A DNA stretch of 64,000 nt from an uncultured beta proteobacterium (GCA_903889565.1 CAISYC010000071.1:115783-179782); one strand, 5' to 3'; numbered from the stretch's first letter, positions 26,203 through 36,297 are shown. Numbers and translations: made by a program. The notes: generated by a model from the letters alone, not told the origin.

Positions 26203-27116
26203 CTTTTCTCGCGCTCATCCTTTCGCTGCTGGTGGAGCAGTGGCAGCCGCTGCGCACCGGCAATGTGCTCTATGTCGCTTTCGCCCGCTATGTCGATCGC
26301 ATCGCGCAGTCTTTCAATGCCGGACAGACTCGCGATGGCGCGATTTCGTGGGCGCTGGCGGCGCTGCCGGCGGTGCTGCTGGTATTTGTCGTTCATCTGC
26401 TGGCGCGGCAATTGAGCTGGATCGCGGTGCTGGGCTGGAATGTCGCGGTGCTGTACCTCGCGCTGGGCTTTCGTCAGTTCAGCCATTTTTATACAGATAT
26501 CGCCGCTGCGCTGCGCGCGGGCGATCTTGCGCGCGCGCGCGACGGCGTGGCGCGCTGGCGCGGCGAAGGCGCGCATGAGCTGACACCGGGCGAAGTCGCG
26601 CGGGTGGCGATCGAGCTCGGGCTGCGCCGTTCGCACCGGCATGTTTTCGGTGTCATTTTCTGGTTTGTGCTGGCGGGTGCTTCTGGCGCGATTGTTTATC
26701 GGCTGGCCGCGCTGTTGAGCGACCGCTGGGGCGACAAAACTGAAGGCGATGCCGCGGTGTTCGGCCGCTTTGCCGCGCGCGCCTTTCTCGTCATGGACTG
26801 GCTGCCGCTGCGCTTTACCGCATTCAGCTTCGCGGTCGCTGGCGATTTTACCGGCGCGGTCGAATGCTGGCGCACGCAGGCGGCAACCTGGCGCTCGCGT
26901 GCACAGGGCATTCTCCTGGCGTCGGCCGCCGGCGCGCTGGGCATCAAACTCGGCGGTGTGCTGCATGCGGATGGCGGCATCGAGTACCGGCCGCAGCTTG
27001 GCGACGGCGAGGAGGCCGATGTCGACAGCATGGATGCGGCGGCCGGCCTGATCTGGCGCGCGCTGGTGTTGTGGCTGTTTCTCGTGCTGCTGGTGACGCT
27101 CGCGCGCGCAGTCTGA
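26199..27116 (+). CDS. CobD/CbiB-like integral membrane protein
   Basis: A 305-residue membrane protein with several hydrophobic segments (FLALILSLLVEQW, VLLVFVVHLLARQL, VFGVIFWFVLAGASGAIVYRLAALL, LVLWLFLVLLVTLARAV). The arrangement and motif FWFVLAGASGAIVYRLA match the CobD/CbiB-like family, also compared with AmpE, that lies beside greB, rsgA and orn in many betaproteobacteria. The rest of the cobalamin pathway is not in the window, so a true cobalamin role is doubtful. The start is set by the ATGA overlap with greB. Confidence 0.8.
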   Translation: MTFLALILSLLVEQWQPLRTGNVLYVAFARYVDRIAQSFNAGQTRDGAISWALAALPAVLLVFVVHLLARQLSWIAVLGWNVAVLYLALGFRQFSHFYTDIAAALRAGDLARARDGVARWRGEGAHELTPGEVARVAIELGLRRSHRHVFGVIFWFVLAGASGAIVYRLAALLSDRWGDKTEGDAAVFGRFAARAFLVMDWLPLRFTAFSFAVAGDFTGAVECWRTQAATWRSRAQGILLASAAGALGIKLGGVLHADGGIEYRPQLGDGEEADVDSMDAAAGLIWRALVLWLFLVLLVTLARAV

Positions 27117-27123
27117 CGACGCG

Positions 27124-28095
27124 TCAATCGGTCGTTGCGCCGGAAGTCCTGATCACCTGCATCCAGCGTGCCGCATCGGCGTGGATGAATGCGGAAAATT
27201 GCGCCGGTGTCATGCCCGCGGGTTCGCCGCCGTCGGCGGCGAGGCGTTCGCGAATTTCCACGCTGTCCATGATGCGCACGGTTTCGGCGTGCAGCCGCGT
27301 CACCATTTCCTGCGGCAGCGCGGCCGGGCCGAACAGGCCGAACCATTGCTGAGATTCAAAGCCGGCGACGCCCGCTTCGATCATGGTCGGCAGCAGCGGC
27401 ACCGCGCGCGAGCGTTGCGGCGAGGTCACCGCCAGCGCGCGCAACCGTCCGCCCTTGACCTGCGCAATCGAGATCACGATGGTCGTGAACGAGAGATCGA
27501 TTTGGCCGCCGACCAGCGCCAGTACGCTCGGCGCCGAACCCTTGAACGGAATATGCGTGATGCGTGTGCCGGTGGCTGCCTTGAACAACTCGGCGGTCAG
27601 ATGCGCCGGCGAGCCGTTACCGCCGGAGCCGTAGCTCAAGCGGTCGGGTTGGGCGCGTGCCAGCGCGATCAGCGCCTTCACCGCCCCGGCCGGCACCGAA
27701 GGGTGCACCACCAGCATCAGCGGCGAGGCGGCGACAAACGCAATCGGCGTCAGTTCGCGCAGCGGATCGTAACCGAGCTTCGGATACACGCCCGGATTGA
27801 TCACGATCGGCCCCGCCGACGACAGCAGCAGCGTATAGCCGTCGGCCGGTGCCCTGACTGCGGCTTCGGTGCCGATGGCACCGGCTGCCCCCGCGCGGTT
27901 CTCGACGATCGCCGGTTGTTTCCACGCCTCGCTGAATTTCTGCGCCAGCGTGCGCGCCAGCATGTCGGTGACACCGCCGGGGCTTTGTGCGGCGATGATG
28001 CGCAGCGGACGCGACGGCCATGCCGGCGATTGTGCGGCGACCGTCAAGGTCCATGCGCAGGCAGCGCAACAGCACAGCAGTTGCCTTGCGTTCAA
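27124..28095 (-). CDS. Bug-family tripartite tricarboxylate transporter receptor 4
   Basis: A 323-residue Bug-type receptor with a TTG start at 28095, preceded by GGAGGG at 7 bases. No ATG gives a plausible signal peptide. The signal peptide NARQLLCCCAACAWTLTVAA contains a three-cysteine run, then QSPAWPSRPLRIIAAQ. Family blocks are SPGGVTDMLART, IVENRAGAAGAIGTE, DGYTLLLSS, HIPFKGSAPSVLALVGGQ, LAVTSPQRSRAVPLLPTMIE and QQWFGLFGPAALP. It stands alone between the convergent CobD-like gene (7 bases away) and the end region of rsgA, 19 bases upstream on the same strand. Ligand and permease unknown. Confidence 0.9.
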   Translation of the reverse strand: MNARQLLCCCAACAWTLTVAAQSPAWPSRPLRIIAAQSPGGVTDMLARTLAQKFSEAWKQPAIVENRAGAAGAIGTEAAVRAPADGYTLLLSSAGPIVINPGVYPKLGYDPLRELTPIAFVAASPLMLVVHPSVPAGAVKALIALARAQPDRLSYGSGGNGSPAHLTAELFKAATGTRITHIPFKGSAPSVLALVGGQIDLSFTTIVISIAQVKGGRLRALAVTSPQRSRAVPLLPTMIEAGVAGFESQQWFGLFGPAALPQEMVTRLHAETVRIMDSVEIRERLAADGGEPAGMTPAQFSAFIHADAARWMQVIRTSGATTD

Positions 28096-28114
28096 ATGCG
28101 ATCCCTCCGTGACA

Positions 28115-29026
28115 TCAATCGCGGCGGCGCGCCTTGTTTTCGATCTGCAGCAGCAGCTCGCGGTAGGACTCGACCCGCGCGGCGGCAATGACGCCGTTTC
28201 CCATCAGCGCAATAATGGCGCAACCGGGTTCGGCCATGTGCCGGCAATCGTTGAACTTGCAACGCCCGAGATGCGGCCGGAATTCGACATAGCAATGCGC
28301 GAGCTCGACCGGGTTGACGTGCTGCAGTCCGAATTCCTGCAATCCCGGCGAATCGATGATCGCGCTGGCGGCATCGAGATGATAGAGACGCGCATGCGTG
28401 GTCGTGTGCCGTCCGCTGCCGAGCGCTGCGGACAAATCGCCGACGCGCGCTGCCGCATCGGGCAGCAGGCGGTTGATGATGGTCGATTTGCCCATGCCCG
28501 ACTGACCGACCAGCACGCTGGTGTGGCCCTTCAACGCAGCGCGCAGCGGTGCAATGTCGATTTTCGCCGCCAGCGGCAGCACCTCGTAGCCGAGCGCGCG
28601 GTACGGCTCGAGCGCGGCGAGCGCGGCGTCGGCCTGCGGCAGATCCATTTTGTTCAGCGCCAATAAAACCGGAATCCCGGCATATTCGGCGGCAGCCAGA
28701 CAGCGGTCGAGCAGGTGACGGTGCAGTGCCGGCACCGCGAGTACGACGACGATGCGCGTGACGTTGGCAGCGATCAGTTTCTGACGCTGGATGTCGGAGC
28801 GGTAAAACAGCGAGACGCGCGGCTCGATGGCGTCGATCACGCCCTGTTCGGGCGCGGTTATCGCGATGCTCACGCGGTCGCCGCAGGCGATGTCGGTGCG
28901 TTTGCCGCGCGTGGTGCAGGTAACGAGCGAGCCGTCGGCAAGCTCAACCGTGAAGCTGCGGCCGAAACTCGCAACGACGCGGCCGCGGTGTGTCGGCGCC
29001 GGATTTTTGTCCGCGCGACTGCTCAA
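28115..29026 (-). CDS. rsgA: Ribosome small-subunit biogenesis GTPase RsgA
   Basis: A 303-residue circularly permuted GTPase that acts late in 30S assembly. An N-terminal OB-fold (about 12-75) precedes the G-domain. The G-motifs are in permuted order: NKMD (G4), GQSGMGKST (G1) and DSPG (G3). The C-terminal zinc site is CKFNDCRHMAEPGC. The start is a TTG at 29026 whose TTGA overlaps the phhB stop, so translation is coupled; no ATG is available nearby. The gene group rsgA-phhB-M48 is common in betaproteobacteria. Confidence 0.95.
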   Translation of the reverse strand: MSSRADKNPAPTHRGRVVASFGRSFTVELADGSLVTCTTRGKRTDIACGDRVSIAITAPEQGVIDAIEPRVSLFYRSDIQRQKLIAANVTRIVVVLAVPALHRHLLDRCLAAAEYAGIPVLLALNKMDLPQADAALAALEPYRALGYEVLPLAAKIDIAPLRAALKGHTSVLVGQSGMGKSTIINRLLPDAAARVGDLSAALGSGRHTTTHARLYHLDAASAIIDSPGLQEFGLQHVNPVELAHCYVEFRPHLGRCKFNDCRHMAEPGCAIIALMGNGVIAAARVESYRELLLQIENKARRRD

Positions 29027-29358
29027 AGCTCGAACAAGGCATCGACCTTGGCGGCGCAGATGAAATCATTCTCCGTGAGTCCGCCCGCGGCATGGGTCGA
29101 GTAATCGACGCGGCAGCGGTTGTAACCGACCAGCAGATCCGGGTGATGGTCTTCGCGGTGCGACAGCCAGGCCACCGCGTTGACGAAGGCCATCGTCTGG
29201 TAATAGTTTTTGAATTCGTACTGCCTGCTGATCACATTGTTGTCGAGCCGCCAGCCTTTCACCTGACCCAGCAGATCGGCCGCTTCGGACGGTGTCAACG
29301 GCGACACGCCGCCTTCGCAGGGCTTGCATTTTTTTGCAGCAAGGTCGGGCACGCTCAT
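29023..29358 (-). CDS. phhB: Pterin-4a-carbinolamine dehydratase
   Basis: A 111-residue protein. The family signature HREDHHPDLLVGYNRCRVDYSTH, followed by GGLTENDFICAAKVD, identifies 4a-hydroxytetrahydrobiopterin dehydratase, which regenerates the pterin cofactor of phenylalanine hydroxylase. The catalytic His-His-Pro-Asp is intact. No phenylalanine hydroxylase gene is in the window. It overlaps rsgA by four bases and lies 34 bases after the M48 protease gene on the same strand. Confidence 0.94.
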   Translation of the reverse strand: MSVPDLAAKKCKPCEGGVSPLTPSEAADLLGQVKGWRLDNNVISRQYEFKNYYQTMAFVNAVAWLSHREDHHPDLLVGYNRCRVDYSTHAAGGLTENDFICAAKVDALFEL

Positions 29359-29392
29359 GCGTGAACTCCGGTTGGCAGCGCGGCGCGTCGCA

Positions 29393-30631
29393 TCATGCCG
29401 ATTTCAGCCGCGCGATGCGCGCCGTCGCCGGCGGATGCGAATCGTAAAACAGCGAATGCAGCGGGTCCGGCGTCAGCGTTGCCGCGTTATCGTTGTAGAG
29501 CTTGACCAGCGCGGTGACGAGGTCGCCTGCCGCCGCATTTTGCGTGGCGTAGCGGTCGGCCTCGAATTCATGTTTGCGCGAGTAATAGCTCGTCAGCGGA
29601 TGCAGCAGAAAGGTGAACTGCGGCACCACCATGAAAAACAGCACCAGCGCCATCGCGGTCGATGGCGAGTAGACGCCGAGCCCGCTGTAAAACCACTGCT
29701 GACCCATCAGCTGCGCCAGCAGCCACAAAAACGCGAGGCTGACGGCGAACGTCCACACCATGCGTTTGATCACGTGTTTGAGTTTGAAATGACCGAGCTC
29801 GTGCGCGAGCACCGCCTCGACCTCGGTCGGCGACAGCCGCGCGAGCAGGGTATCGAAGAACACGATGCGCTTGGTCTTGCCGAAGCCGGTGAAGTAGGCG
29901 TTACCGTGACTCGAGCGTTTGGAGCCGTCCATCACCATCAGGCCGCCGACCTTGAAGCCGCAGCGGTCGAGCAGGCGTTCGATGCGGTCCTTCAACTGCG
30001 CATCGGCCAGCGGCGAAAATTTGTTGAACAGCGGCGCGATCCACGTCGGGTAAACGGCGAGGATCACCAGATTGAAGGCGACCCACACCAGCCATGCATA
30101 AAGCCACCATGCCGCGCCCATGCCTTCCATTACCCACAGAATGCAGGAGATCAGCGGAATGCCGAGAATTGCGCCGAGCGCGGCATGCTTGAGGCCGTCG
30201 ATGATGAACATGCCGGGCGTCATCTTGTTAAAGCCGAAGCGCTGTTCGATGACGAAGGTGCGGTAGACATCAAAGGGAATTTCAATCAGCGTCATGACCA
30301 CGCCGAGCAGCACGATGAGGGCGACACCGTGGGCGACGCCGGCGCCAAACCAGCCGGCGCTCAGCGCCTGCAGCGCCTGCAGCCCGCCGCCGAAGGTCAG
30401 CACCAGCACGACCACGCATTCGAACAGTGTGGAGAACAGCCCGAGGGTCGTTTTGGCGTTGCTGTAATCGGCGGCCTTGGCATGCGCCTCCGGCGTGATC
30501 TCGCCGGCAAACTCGGCCGGCACGCGGTCGCGATGGGCGCGCACATGCCGGATGTGACGCAGGCCCAGCCACAGCTTGACGAGGGTTGCCAGCGCAAGCG
30601 CGGCGAGGAAGATCATGGCGAAGGTCGGCAT
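29393..30631 (-). CDS. M48 family integral membrane metalloprotease (Ste24-like)
   Basis: A 412-residue inner-membrane zinc protease. Zinc ligands are the two His in VLAHELGHFKLKHV and the downstream Glu in HEFEADRYATQNAA. Several membrane segments flank the site (IVLLGVVMTLIEIPFDV, WLLAQLMGQQWFYSGLGV, ALVLFFMVVPQFTFLLH). The layout, including GNAYFTGFGKTKRIVFFDTLL before the zinc motif, is that of the Ste24/CAAX protease group rather than the shorter HtpX. It is first in the M48-phhB-rsgA transcript and divergent from orn. Confidence 0.93.
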   Translation of the reverse strand: MPTFAMIFLAALALATLVKLWLGLRHIRHVRAHRDRVPAEFAGEITPEAHAKAADYSNAKTTLGLFSTLFECVVVLVLTFGGGLQALQALSAGWFGAGVAHGVALIVLLGVVMTLIEIPFDVYRTFVIEQRFGFNKMTPGMFIIDGLKHAALGAILGIPLISCILWVMEGMGAAWWLYAWLVWVAFNLVILAVYPTWIAPLFNKFSPLADAQLKDRIERLLDRCGFKVGGLMVMDGSKRSSHGNAYFTGFGKTKRIVFFDTLLARLSPTEVEAVLAHELGHFKLKHVIKRMVWTFAVSLAFLWLLAQLMGQQWFYSGLGVYSPSTAMALVLFFMVVPQFTFLLHPLTSYYSRKHEFEADRYATQNAAAGDLVTALVKLYNDNAATLTPDPLHSLFYDSHPPATARIARLKSA

Positions 30632-30707
30632 GGGAGAAGATTATCCTATCTGGGCGGGATATGACAAAATACGCACCCTTTTTGCATGAACCGAGTGGTG
30701 GTGGTGA

Positions 30708-31253
30708 ATGGCTGCGAATCCCGACAATCTGCTGTGGATCGACATGGAAATGAGCGGTCTCAATCCGGATACCGACCGGGTGCTCGAAGTGGCGGTCGTG
30801 GTCACCGATTCTCAGCTCAACACGGTCGCCGAGGCGCCGGTGCTGGTAGTGCACCAGAGCGACGCCGTGCTCGACGCGATGGACGCCTGGAACAAGAGCA
30901 CGCATGCCAAATCCGGCCTGATCGACCTCGTCAAGGCGTCCGCGCTTGACGAGGCGGCGGTCGAACGCCAGTTGATCGATTTTCTCGCGCAGTACGTACC
31001 GACAGGCATTTCGCCGATGTGCGGCAACACCGTGCATCAGGACCGCCGTTTCATGGCCCGCCACATGCCGGCGCTGGAAGCGTTTTTCCATTACCGCAAT
31101 CTCGATGTCAGCACGCTGAAGGAACTGATGAAGCGCTGGCGGCCGGATCTGGCGGCGGGCTTCGCCAAGCACGGCAAGCACGAGGCACTGGCCGATATCT
31201 ACGAATCGATCGACGAGCTCAAGTATTACCGCACGCATTTCCTGAAGGTCTGA
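30708..31253 (+). CDS. orn: Oligoribonuclease
   Basis: A 181-residue DEDDh 3'-5' exoribonuclease that degrades 2-5 nt RNAs, including pGpG from c-di-GMP breakdown. Catalytic residues are visible in [16 protein letters not shown] (Asp, Glu), [16 protein letters not shown] (Asp) and [12 protein letters not shown] (His, Asp). The family-typical end [10 protein letters not shown] is present. It is divergent from the M48 gene, and a retropepsin-like gene follows after 16 bases. A diguanylate cyclase gene lies nearby, so pGpG turnover is locally relevant. Confidence 0.96.
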   Translation: MAANPDNLLWIDMEMSGLNPDTDRVLEVAVVVTDSQLNTVAEAPVLVVHQSDAVLDAMDAWNKSTHAKSGLIDLVKASALDEAAVERQLIDFLAQYVPTGISPMCGNTVHQDRRFMARHMPALEAFFHYRNLDVSTLKELMKRWRPDLAAGFAKHGKHEALADIYESIDELKYYRTHFLKV

Positions 31254-31269
31254 ACCGCCGCCGACGGGC

Positions 31270-31794
31270 ATGAGTGACGCCACTCCGAATCCGTACCGTC
31301 GCGGCGGCCGCTGGATGCTGGCGGCGGCGTGGCTGCTGATCCTCGGCGGACTCTATTGGTATTTCAGCGCCTGGACCTCCGCCCAGAACAACCCGAATAC
31401 CGCGGCGGTTCTCGACGCCCAGCAGGGTGAACTCACATTGCTGCGCAACCGTGCCGGCCACTATGTCGCCGACGGTGAAATCAACGGCCGCCGCGTCAGT
31501 TTTTTGCTCGACACCGGCGCCACCGAAGTTGCGCTGCCGGTTGCGATTGCGCGCGAACTCGGTCTCAAGCGCGGCGCCGCGGTGACGGTGCAGACCGCCA
31601 ACGGCGCCGGCGCCGGTTTTGAAACACGGCTCAACCGTGTGCGCGTGGGGCCGATCGAGATGCGCGATGTGACGGCCATCGTCGGCGACGGCATCGCCGA
31701 CGACACCGTGCTGCTCGGCATGAGTTTCTTGAAACGCGTCGAATTCACCCAGCGCGGCGACCGGCTGATCCTGCGTCCGCTGGCGTCGCGCTGA
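31270..31794 (+). CDS. Retropepsin-like aspartic protease, membrane-anchored (clan AA)
   Basis: A 174-residue protein. An N-terminal membrane helix (WMLAAAWLLILGGLYWYF, about 15-32) is followed by a single retropepsin-type domain with the catalytic FLLDTGATEVALP motif and VLLGMSFLKRVEFTQRGDRLIL. This corresponds to the TIGR02281-type clan AA proteases of Proteobacteria. It would act as a homodimer on the periplasmic face. It sits 16 bases after orn and may be co-transcribed. Target unknown. Confidence 0.88.
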   Translation: MSDATPNPYRRGGRWMLAAAWLLILGGLYWYFSAWTSAQNNPNTAAVLDAQQGELTLLRNRAGHYVADGEINGRRVSFLLDTGATEVALPVAIARELGLKRGAAVTVQTANGAGAGFETRLNRVRVGPIEMRDVTAIVGDGIADDTVLLGMSFLKRVEFTQRGDRLILRPLASR

Positions 31795-31821
31795 AGCGGG
31801 CGCGTGGCGTAAGGGCCGTGG

Positions 31822-32805
31822 TCAGGCCGCCTCGCGCGGAATTGCGGTTACCGTGGCGCAACTGCCGCAGCGCGTGCCATGCACCTGGTTGCGGCCGTTG
31901 TGCTTGGCGCGGTAGAGCATTTCGTCGGCGGCGGCCACCAGCATCTCCGGAGAGCCGGCGTAGTCAGGCACGATGGTGGCGATGCCGACACTGACCGTCA
32001 CATGGGGTTCGGCCGCCGATTTCGCGTGGGCGAGGCCCAGCGCGATCACCGCCTCGCGCAACTGCTGGCCGATGATCAGCCCGCCGGACAGCGGCGTTGC
32101 CGGCAGCACGGCGACGAATTCCTCGCCGCCGTAACGCGCCAGCATGTCGCCCGGGCGCAGCAGCGTGCGTTGCAGCGCCCGCGCGATCCTGCGCAGGCAT
32201 TCGTCGCCGGCGAGGTGCCCGTAATAATCGTTGTACTCCTTGAACGAATCGACATCGATCATCGCCAGCGACAAGGCGCTGGCCGCGCGCGCGCTGCGCC
32301 GCCACTCGACCAGCACGGTCTCCTCGAAGCGGCGCCGGTTCGGGATGCCGGTGAGGCCGTCGAGATCGGACAGGCGCTGCAATTGCTGATTGACCGCATC
32401 AAGCTTGCGCGTGGTTTCGACCAGCGCGGCGCGCATGTCGAGCAGCCGCTGCATCGCCTTGATTTTTGCCGCCAGCACCACCGGGCTCACCGGTTTGACC
32501 AGATAATCGTCGCCGCCGGCTTCGATGCCGCATTTGAGATCCTCCTCGGCGCCGAGGCCGGTCAGAAAGATGATCGGTGTCCATTGATTGCCGCCCTCGA
32601 GCGCGCGGATGCGCCGCGCCGCCTCGTAGCCGTCCATTTCCGGCATCGTCACGTCCATCAGGATCAGGTCGGGCTTGCAGCGCGTGTAGACGTCGAGCGC
32701 CTCGACGCCGTTGCGCGCGGTCACCGCGGTGTGACCGAGCAATTCGACATGCTTGCGCACGATCAGCAGGTTGACCTGGGTATCATCGACGACGGCGATA
32801 TTCAT
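31822..32805 (-). CDS. Response regulator with GGDEF domain (diguanylate cyclase)
   Basis: A 327-residue protein. Receiver domain 1-120 has the phospho-acceptor Asp51 in LILMDVTMPEMDG and Lys in LVKPVSP. A short coiled linker precedes a GGDEF domain at about 145-310 with intact GGEEF at 226-230. An RxxD inhibitory site (RPGD, 217-220) lies five residues before it. It is predicted to make c-di-GMP when phosphorylated, with product inhibition. It overlaps the hybrid kinase gene by ATGA (start 32805), so they are translationally coupled and probably partners. Confidence 0.94.
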   Translation of the reverse strand: MNIAVVDDTQVNLLIVRKHVELLGHTAVTARNGVEALDVYTRCKPDLILMDVTMPEMDGYEAARRIRALEGGNQWTPIIFLTGLGAEEDLKCGIEAGGDDYLVKPVSPVVLAAKIKAMQRLLDMRAALVETTRKLDAVNQQLQRLSDLDGLTGIPNRRRFEETVLVEWRRSARAASALSLAMIDVDSFKEYNDYYGHLAGDECLRRIARALQRTLLRPGDMLARYGGEEFVAVLPATPLSGGLIIGQQLREAVIALGLAHAKSAAEPHVTVSVGIATIVPDYAGSPEMLVAAADEMLYRAKHNGRNQVHGTRCGSCATVTAIPREAA

Positions 32806-35800
32806 GAGGGTACTCCGCACAACGCAATTTCATGGGTGATGGCGCGCCCGGCCGCCAGCGTGGAAAACAGTTGAGCGGATGCGCTGCGCAACGCCGGGTA
32901 GGCGGCCCGCGCCGCGTCCAGTTCGCCCGCGCGCGCCGCCAGCTCGACCGTGCGCGCGGCGGCGACCACCGCAGCCGCCGACAGGTTGGCGCTGCTGCCC
33001 TTGATGGTGTGCGCGGCGCGAAATGCATTGTCGTGGTCGCCGCGGTCGAGAAACTCGCCGAGTTGCGCAACCAGTGCCGGCGTTTCTTCCAAAAAGATGG
33101 CAACGATCTGCGCCAGGAGTTCGGCGTCGCCCCCGGCGCGTTCGAGCGCTTCGGCGCGGCTGTAGACGGCTGCCGTTACCGGCGCGGTTGCGGTCGCTGC
33201 GCCCGCGACGGACTCCGCCGGCGCGTTGCCGGCGGTGACGCGCAACAGTGCCGCGACCAGCGCCTCGGCTTCGATCGGTTTTGATACATAGTCGTCCATG
33301 CCGGCCTCGATGCAGCGTTCGCGGTCACCGCTCATCGCGTTGGCGGTCAGCGCGATGATCGGCGTGTGGCGGCCGCCGTTTTCGCGTGCGCGGATCGCGC
33401 GCGTCGCCGCGATGCCATCCATCACCGGCATTTGCATGTCCATCAGAACGACATCGAAATCGCGGTCGGCGGTCATCGTCAGCGCCGCGCTGCCGTCGTG
33501 CGCCTCGGCGACGCGGTGTCCCATGCGTTCGAGCAGGCGGGTGGCGAGTTTGCGGTTGACCGCGTTGTCCTCGACCAGCAGCACGTCGAGCGCGCGCGCC
33601 ATGCGCATCGACGGCGCGCTGGCCGGGCCGCTCGACGATGCGGCGGACTTGTCGGCCAGCGCCGGGTCGAGCACCACGGCAACGCCGTCATAGAGGCAGG
33701 ATTGCGAAACCGGTTTGATCAGCGCATGCATGCGGCCGTGCTCGCGCGCTGCGGCCAGCGCCGGACCCTGTGTGGTGTCGGCGAGCACCAGCACGGCGGT
33801 CTCGTCGCTGGCGGTGTCGGCGGCGAGCTTGAACGCGTCGCCGTCGGGCAGCGTGCCGTCGATGAGGGCGAGGCGATACGGCCGGCCGGCCGCGCGCGCG
33901 GTGGTCAATTGGGTCAGCGCCGCCGCGACCGAATCGCAGGCGGTCGGCGTCATGCCCCAGGATTCGAGATAGGCGCACAGCAGCTGGCGGCAGCGCGCAT
34001 TGTCATCGACTACCAGCACCGGCTGGTTGAGCAGCGCGCCGGCCGGCGATTGATCGGCGATCGACGGCGCATACTGCGGCGCCTGCTGCAGGCCGAGGCA
34101 CAGCGAAAACTGGAACAGGCTGCCGCCGCCGCGATTGCTTTGGACTTCGATCGATCCGCGCATCAACTGGACCAGGCGGCGGCAGATCGACAGGCCGAGA
34201 CCGGTGCCGCCGAACTGGCGCGTGGTCGAACTGTCGGCCTGTTCGAAGGCCTCGAAAATCGAGCCGAGCTTTTCCGCCGGGATGCCGATGCCGGTGTCGC
34301 GCACGCGAAAACGCAGCTGCACTTCGCGTTCGCGTGCGTCGTCGAGCGAAACCTGGATTTCGACCTCGCCCTCGGCGGTGAACTTGATCGCATTGCCGAC
34401 CAGGTTGAGCAGGATCTGGCGGATGCGCAGCGGGTCGCCGATCAGCGCGTCCGGCACCCGCGAGTCGACCGACCACAGCAGCTCGAGGCGCTTTTCGTGG
34501 GCGCGCACGGCGAGCACGCGGATCGTCTGCTGCAGGCTTTCGCGCAGACCGAATTTGATCGTCTCGATGCCGAGCTTGCCGGCCTCGATCTTCGACAGAT
34601 CGAGGATGTCGTTGATGATCTGCAGCAGCGCGTCGGCCGACGATTTGACGGTGGTCAGATAATCGCGCTGTTCGGCGTTGAGCGGCGTGTCGAGCGCCAG
34701 ATTGGTCATGCCGATGATGCCGTTCATCGGCGTGCGGATCTCATGGCTCATGTTGGCGAGAAACTCGCTCTTCGCGCGCGCCGCCGCCTCGGCCTCTTCC
34801 TTGGCGCGGCGCAGTTCCATCTGCGTGCGCTCGAGCCAGGTCGTGTCGTGGGTGACGGCAATGTCGCCGATCAGGCGCCCGTTTTCATCGGTCAGCGGCC
34901 CGCTGGTGCCGACGATATGCACGCGCTTGCCGCCCTTGCCGGGGCGCCAGCCGCGGATCGAAAAAGTGTTGCCGCTGCGCAACCGCTTGAGCCAGGCCTG
35001 CCAGTCGTCCTCGCTGATATCCTTCAGAATCAGCTTGCGCATCGAGCGGCCCACCGCCTCCTCTGCGCTATAGCCGAAGAGGCTCTCCGCGCCGGTATTC
35101 CACGTCGTGATCACGCCGTTCAAGTCGCGGGTGACGATCGAGTCGCGCGACTGCCCGACCACGCGCTCGAACATGCGCGCGCGGCGTTCGCTGTCGGCGA
35201 GCGCATGCTGCTGTTCGCTCATGATGCCCTCGGCGCGGCGCACCGCCAGCATCAGGAAGATGTAAAGGGCGAGCATGCAGAAGGCCAGCACGCCGGCGAT
35301 GCGGATCTGGTCGCCGCGCGAGGCATTGAGTTCGCCCGAAACGTCGGTGTACATCTCCAGCACGCCCTGGCGCTCGCCGGTCTGCGGGTGATCGATCGGC
35401 ATGCGGGTGGTGACGATGCTGCGGTCGCGCACGGTGCCGTCGATCGCCTCGAACTTCGGCATGAAGGCGAGTTCCGAATCGATGCTGCCGCCGAGCGCGC
35501 GTTCGATCGCGCGGTCGCTGTTCTGGATGCGTCCGATCTCGCCGTCCCAATTCGAGAACAGGATCTGCCGGCGCGTCGAGTAAATGCGGATCTTGACGAC
35601 ATTCAGCAGGTGAGTAAGCCGGTAGATTTCCTGGCGCAACTGTATGTTTTCGATCTGATCGACCAGTTCGGCCGGCGGCAGTGTGTGCGCGCGGGCGGCG
35701 AGCCCGGCGTAGTGCGGCCACAGCGAATTGAGCATGGTGCGGCCGAGCGCGAGGTTCTGGTCCGACTCCTGGCGCACCAGCGTGTCCTTCATCGACTGGT

Positions 35801-35930
35801 TGGACAGCGCGAACATGACGGCGATGACGATGCTGATGCCGATCACGCTGACCGCGGAAAAATAGCGGCTCAGCCGGAACGGCTCGTGTGTTGCCGGCAG
35901 CGTTGCCGGAAAGGGATTGATTTCGTTCAT
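32802..35930 (-). CDS. Hybrid sensor histidine kinase with PAS, two receiver domains and HPt
   Basis: A 1042-residue protein from ATG 35930 (a TTG at 35945 is less likely). Two membrane helices (about 24-43 and 210-230) bracket a periplasmic sensor. A PAS domain (about 250-370, [22 protein letters not shown]) is followed by the H-box [14 protein letters not shown] (His near 396) and an HATPase domain ([29 protein letters not shown]). Receiver 1 is [14 protein letters not shown] with Asp in ALIDGTLPD. Receiver 2 is [12 protein letters not shown] with [12 protein letters not shown]. The C-terminal HPt has [16 protein letters not shown] full phosphorelay in one chain, probably feeding the coupled diguanylate cyclase. 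Confidence 0.95.
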   Translation of the reverse strand: MNEINPFPATLPATHEPFRLSRYFSAVSVIGISIVIAVMFALSNQSMKDTLVRQESDQNLALGRTMLNSLWPHYAGLAARAHTLPPAELVDQIENIQLRQEIYRLTHLLNVVKIRIYSTRRQILFSNWDGEIGRIQNSDRAIERALGGSIDSELAFMPKFEAIDGTVRDRSIVTTRMPIDHPQTGERQGVLEMYTDVSGELNASRGDQIRIAGVLAFCMLALYIFLMLAVRRAEGIMSEQQHALADSERRARMFERVVGQSRDSIVTRDLNGVITTWNTGAESLFGYSAEEAVGRSMRKLILKDISEDDWQAWLKRLRSGNTFSIRGWRPGKGGKRVHIVGTSGPLTDENGRLIGDIAVTHDTTWLERTQMELRRAKEEAEAAARAKSEFLANMSHEIRTPMNGIIGMTNLALDTPLNAEQRDYLTTVKSSADALLQIINDILDLSKIEAGKLGIETIKFGLRESLQQTIRVLAVRAHEKRLELLWSVDSRVPDALIGDPLRIRQILLNLVGNAIKFTAEGEVEIQVSLDDAREREVQLRFRVRDTGIGIPAEKLGSIFEAFEQADSSTTRQFGGTGLGLSICRRLVQLMRGSIEVQSNRGGGSLFQFSLCLGLQQAPQYAPSIADQSPAGALLNQPVLVVDDNARCRQLLCAYLESWGMTPTACDSVAAALTQLTTARAAGRPYRLALIDGTLPDGDAFKLAADTASDETAVLVLADTTQGPALAAAREHGRMHALIKPVSQSCLYDGVAVVLDPALADKSAASSSGPASAPSMRMARALDVLLVEDNAVNRKLATRLLERMGHRVAEAHDGSAALTMTADRDFDVVLMDMQMPVMDGIAATRAIRARENGGRHTPIIALTANAMSGDRERCIEAGMDDYVSKPIEAEALVAALLRVTAGNAPAESVAGAATATAPVTAAVYSRAEALERAGGDAELLAQIVAIFLEETPALVAQLGEFLDRGDHDNAFRAAHTIKGSSANLSAAAVVAAARTVELAARAGELDAARAAYPALRSASAQLFSTLAAGRAITHEIALCGVPS

Positions 35931-36090
35931 GAAGGCCGCCCGCAAAAATGCCGCGCGACGGCCGGTCAGGGGCCTAAGCCCGGTCCGTTTACGCGGTCTG
36001 TGGGCTTTTTACGGCGCGACCCGGCGCCGGCTTGAGGGCGCGATTGCGTTTTCGCAAATGTGCCGCGGTCGCCGCGTCCGGCGCAGGCGG

Positions 36091-36297
36091 CTATTCGAGC
36101 TGGATTTCGCCGTCGAGCGTGATATCGAGGCCGACTGCCTCGATGGTCAGGCGCATGCGCGCCGGAAACGCGGCATCGCCTTTGATTTTGCCCTCGGCCA
36201 GCGCCTTGGCCACGGCGCGTTCGACTTCGCTCTGCGAGCGGATGCCGACGACCTTGAGAAAGCGGCGGATGCTCATGTTGAAGGCTTCGTCGTTCAT
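36091..36297 (-). CDS. DUF6494 family small protein
   Basis: A 68-residue protein beginning MNDEAFNMSIRRFLKVVGIRSQSEVERAV and ending LTIEAVGLDITLDGEIQLE, a pattern I associate with DUF6494. It is soluble, with no cysteine motifs. Its ATG overlaps the pgi stop codon (ATGA), so it is coupled to pgi. Function unknown. About 160 bases without a gene separate it from the hybrid kinase on the same strand. Confidence 0.75.
   Translation of the reverse strand: MNDEAFNMSIRRFLKVVGIRSQSEVERAVAKALAEGKIKGDAAFPARMRLTIEAVGLDITLDGEIQLE

Noticed and set aside
33366..36035. An 889-residue plus-strand frame through the hybrid kinase
   Set aside because: It is a shadow of the kinase on the opposite strand, with Arg/Ala/His-rich sequence and no recognisable domain.
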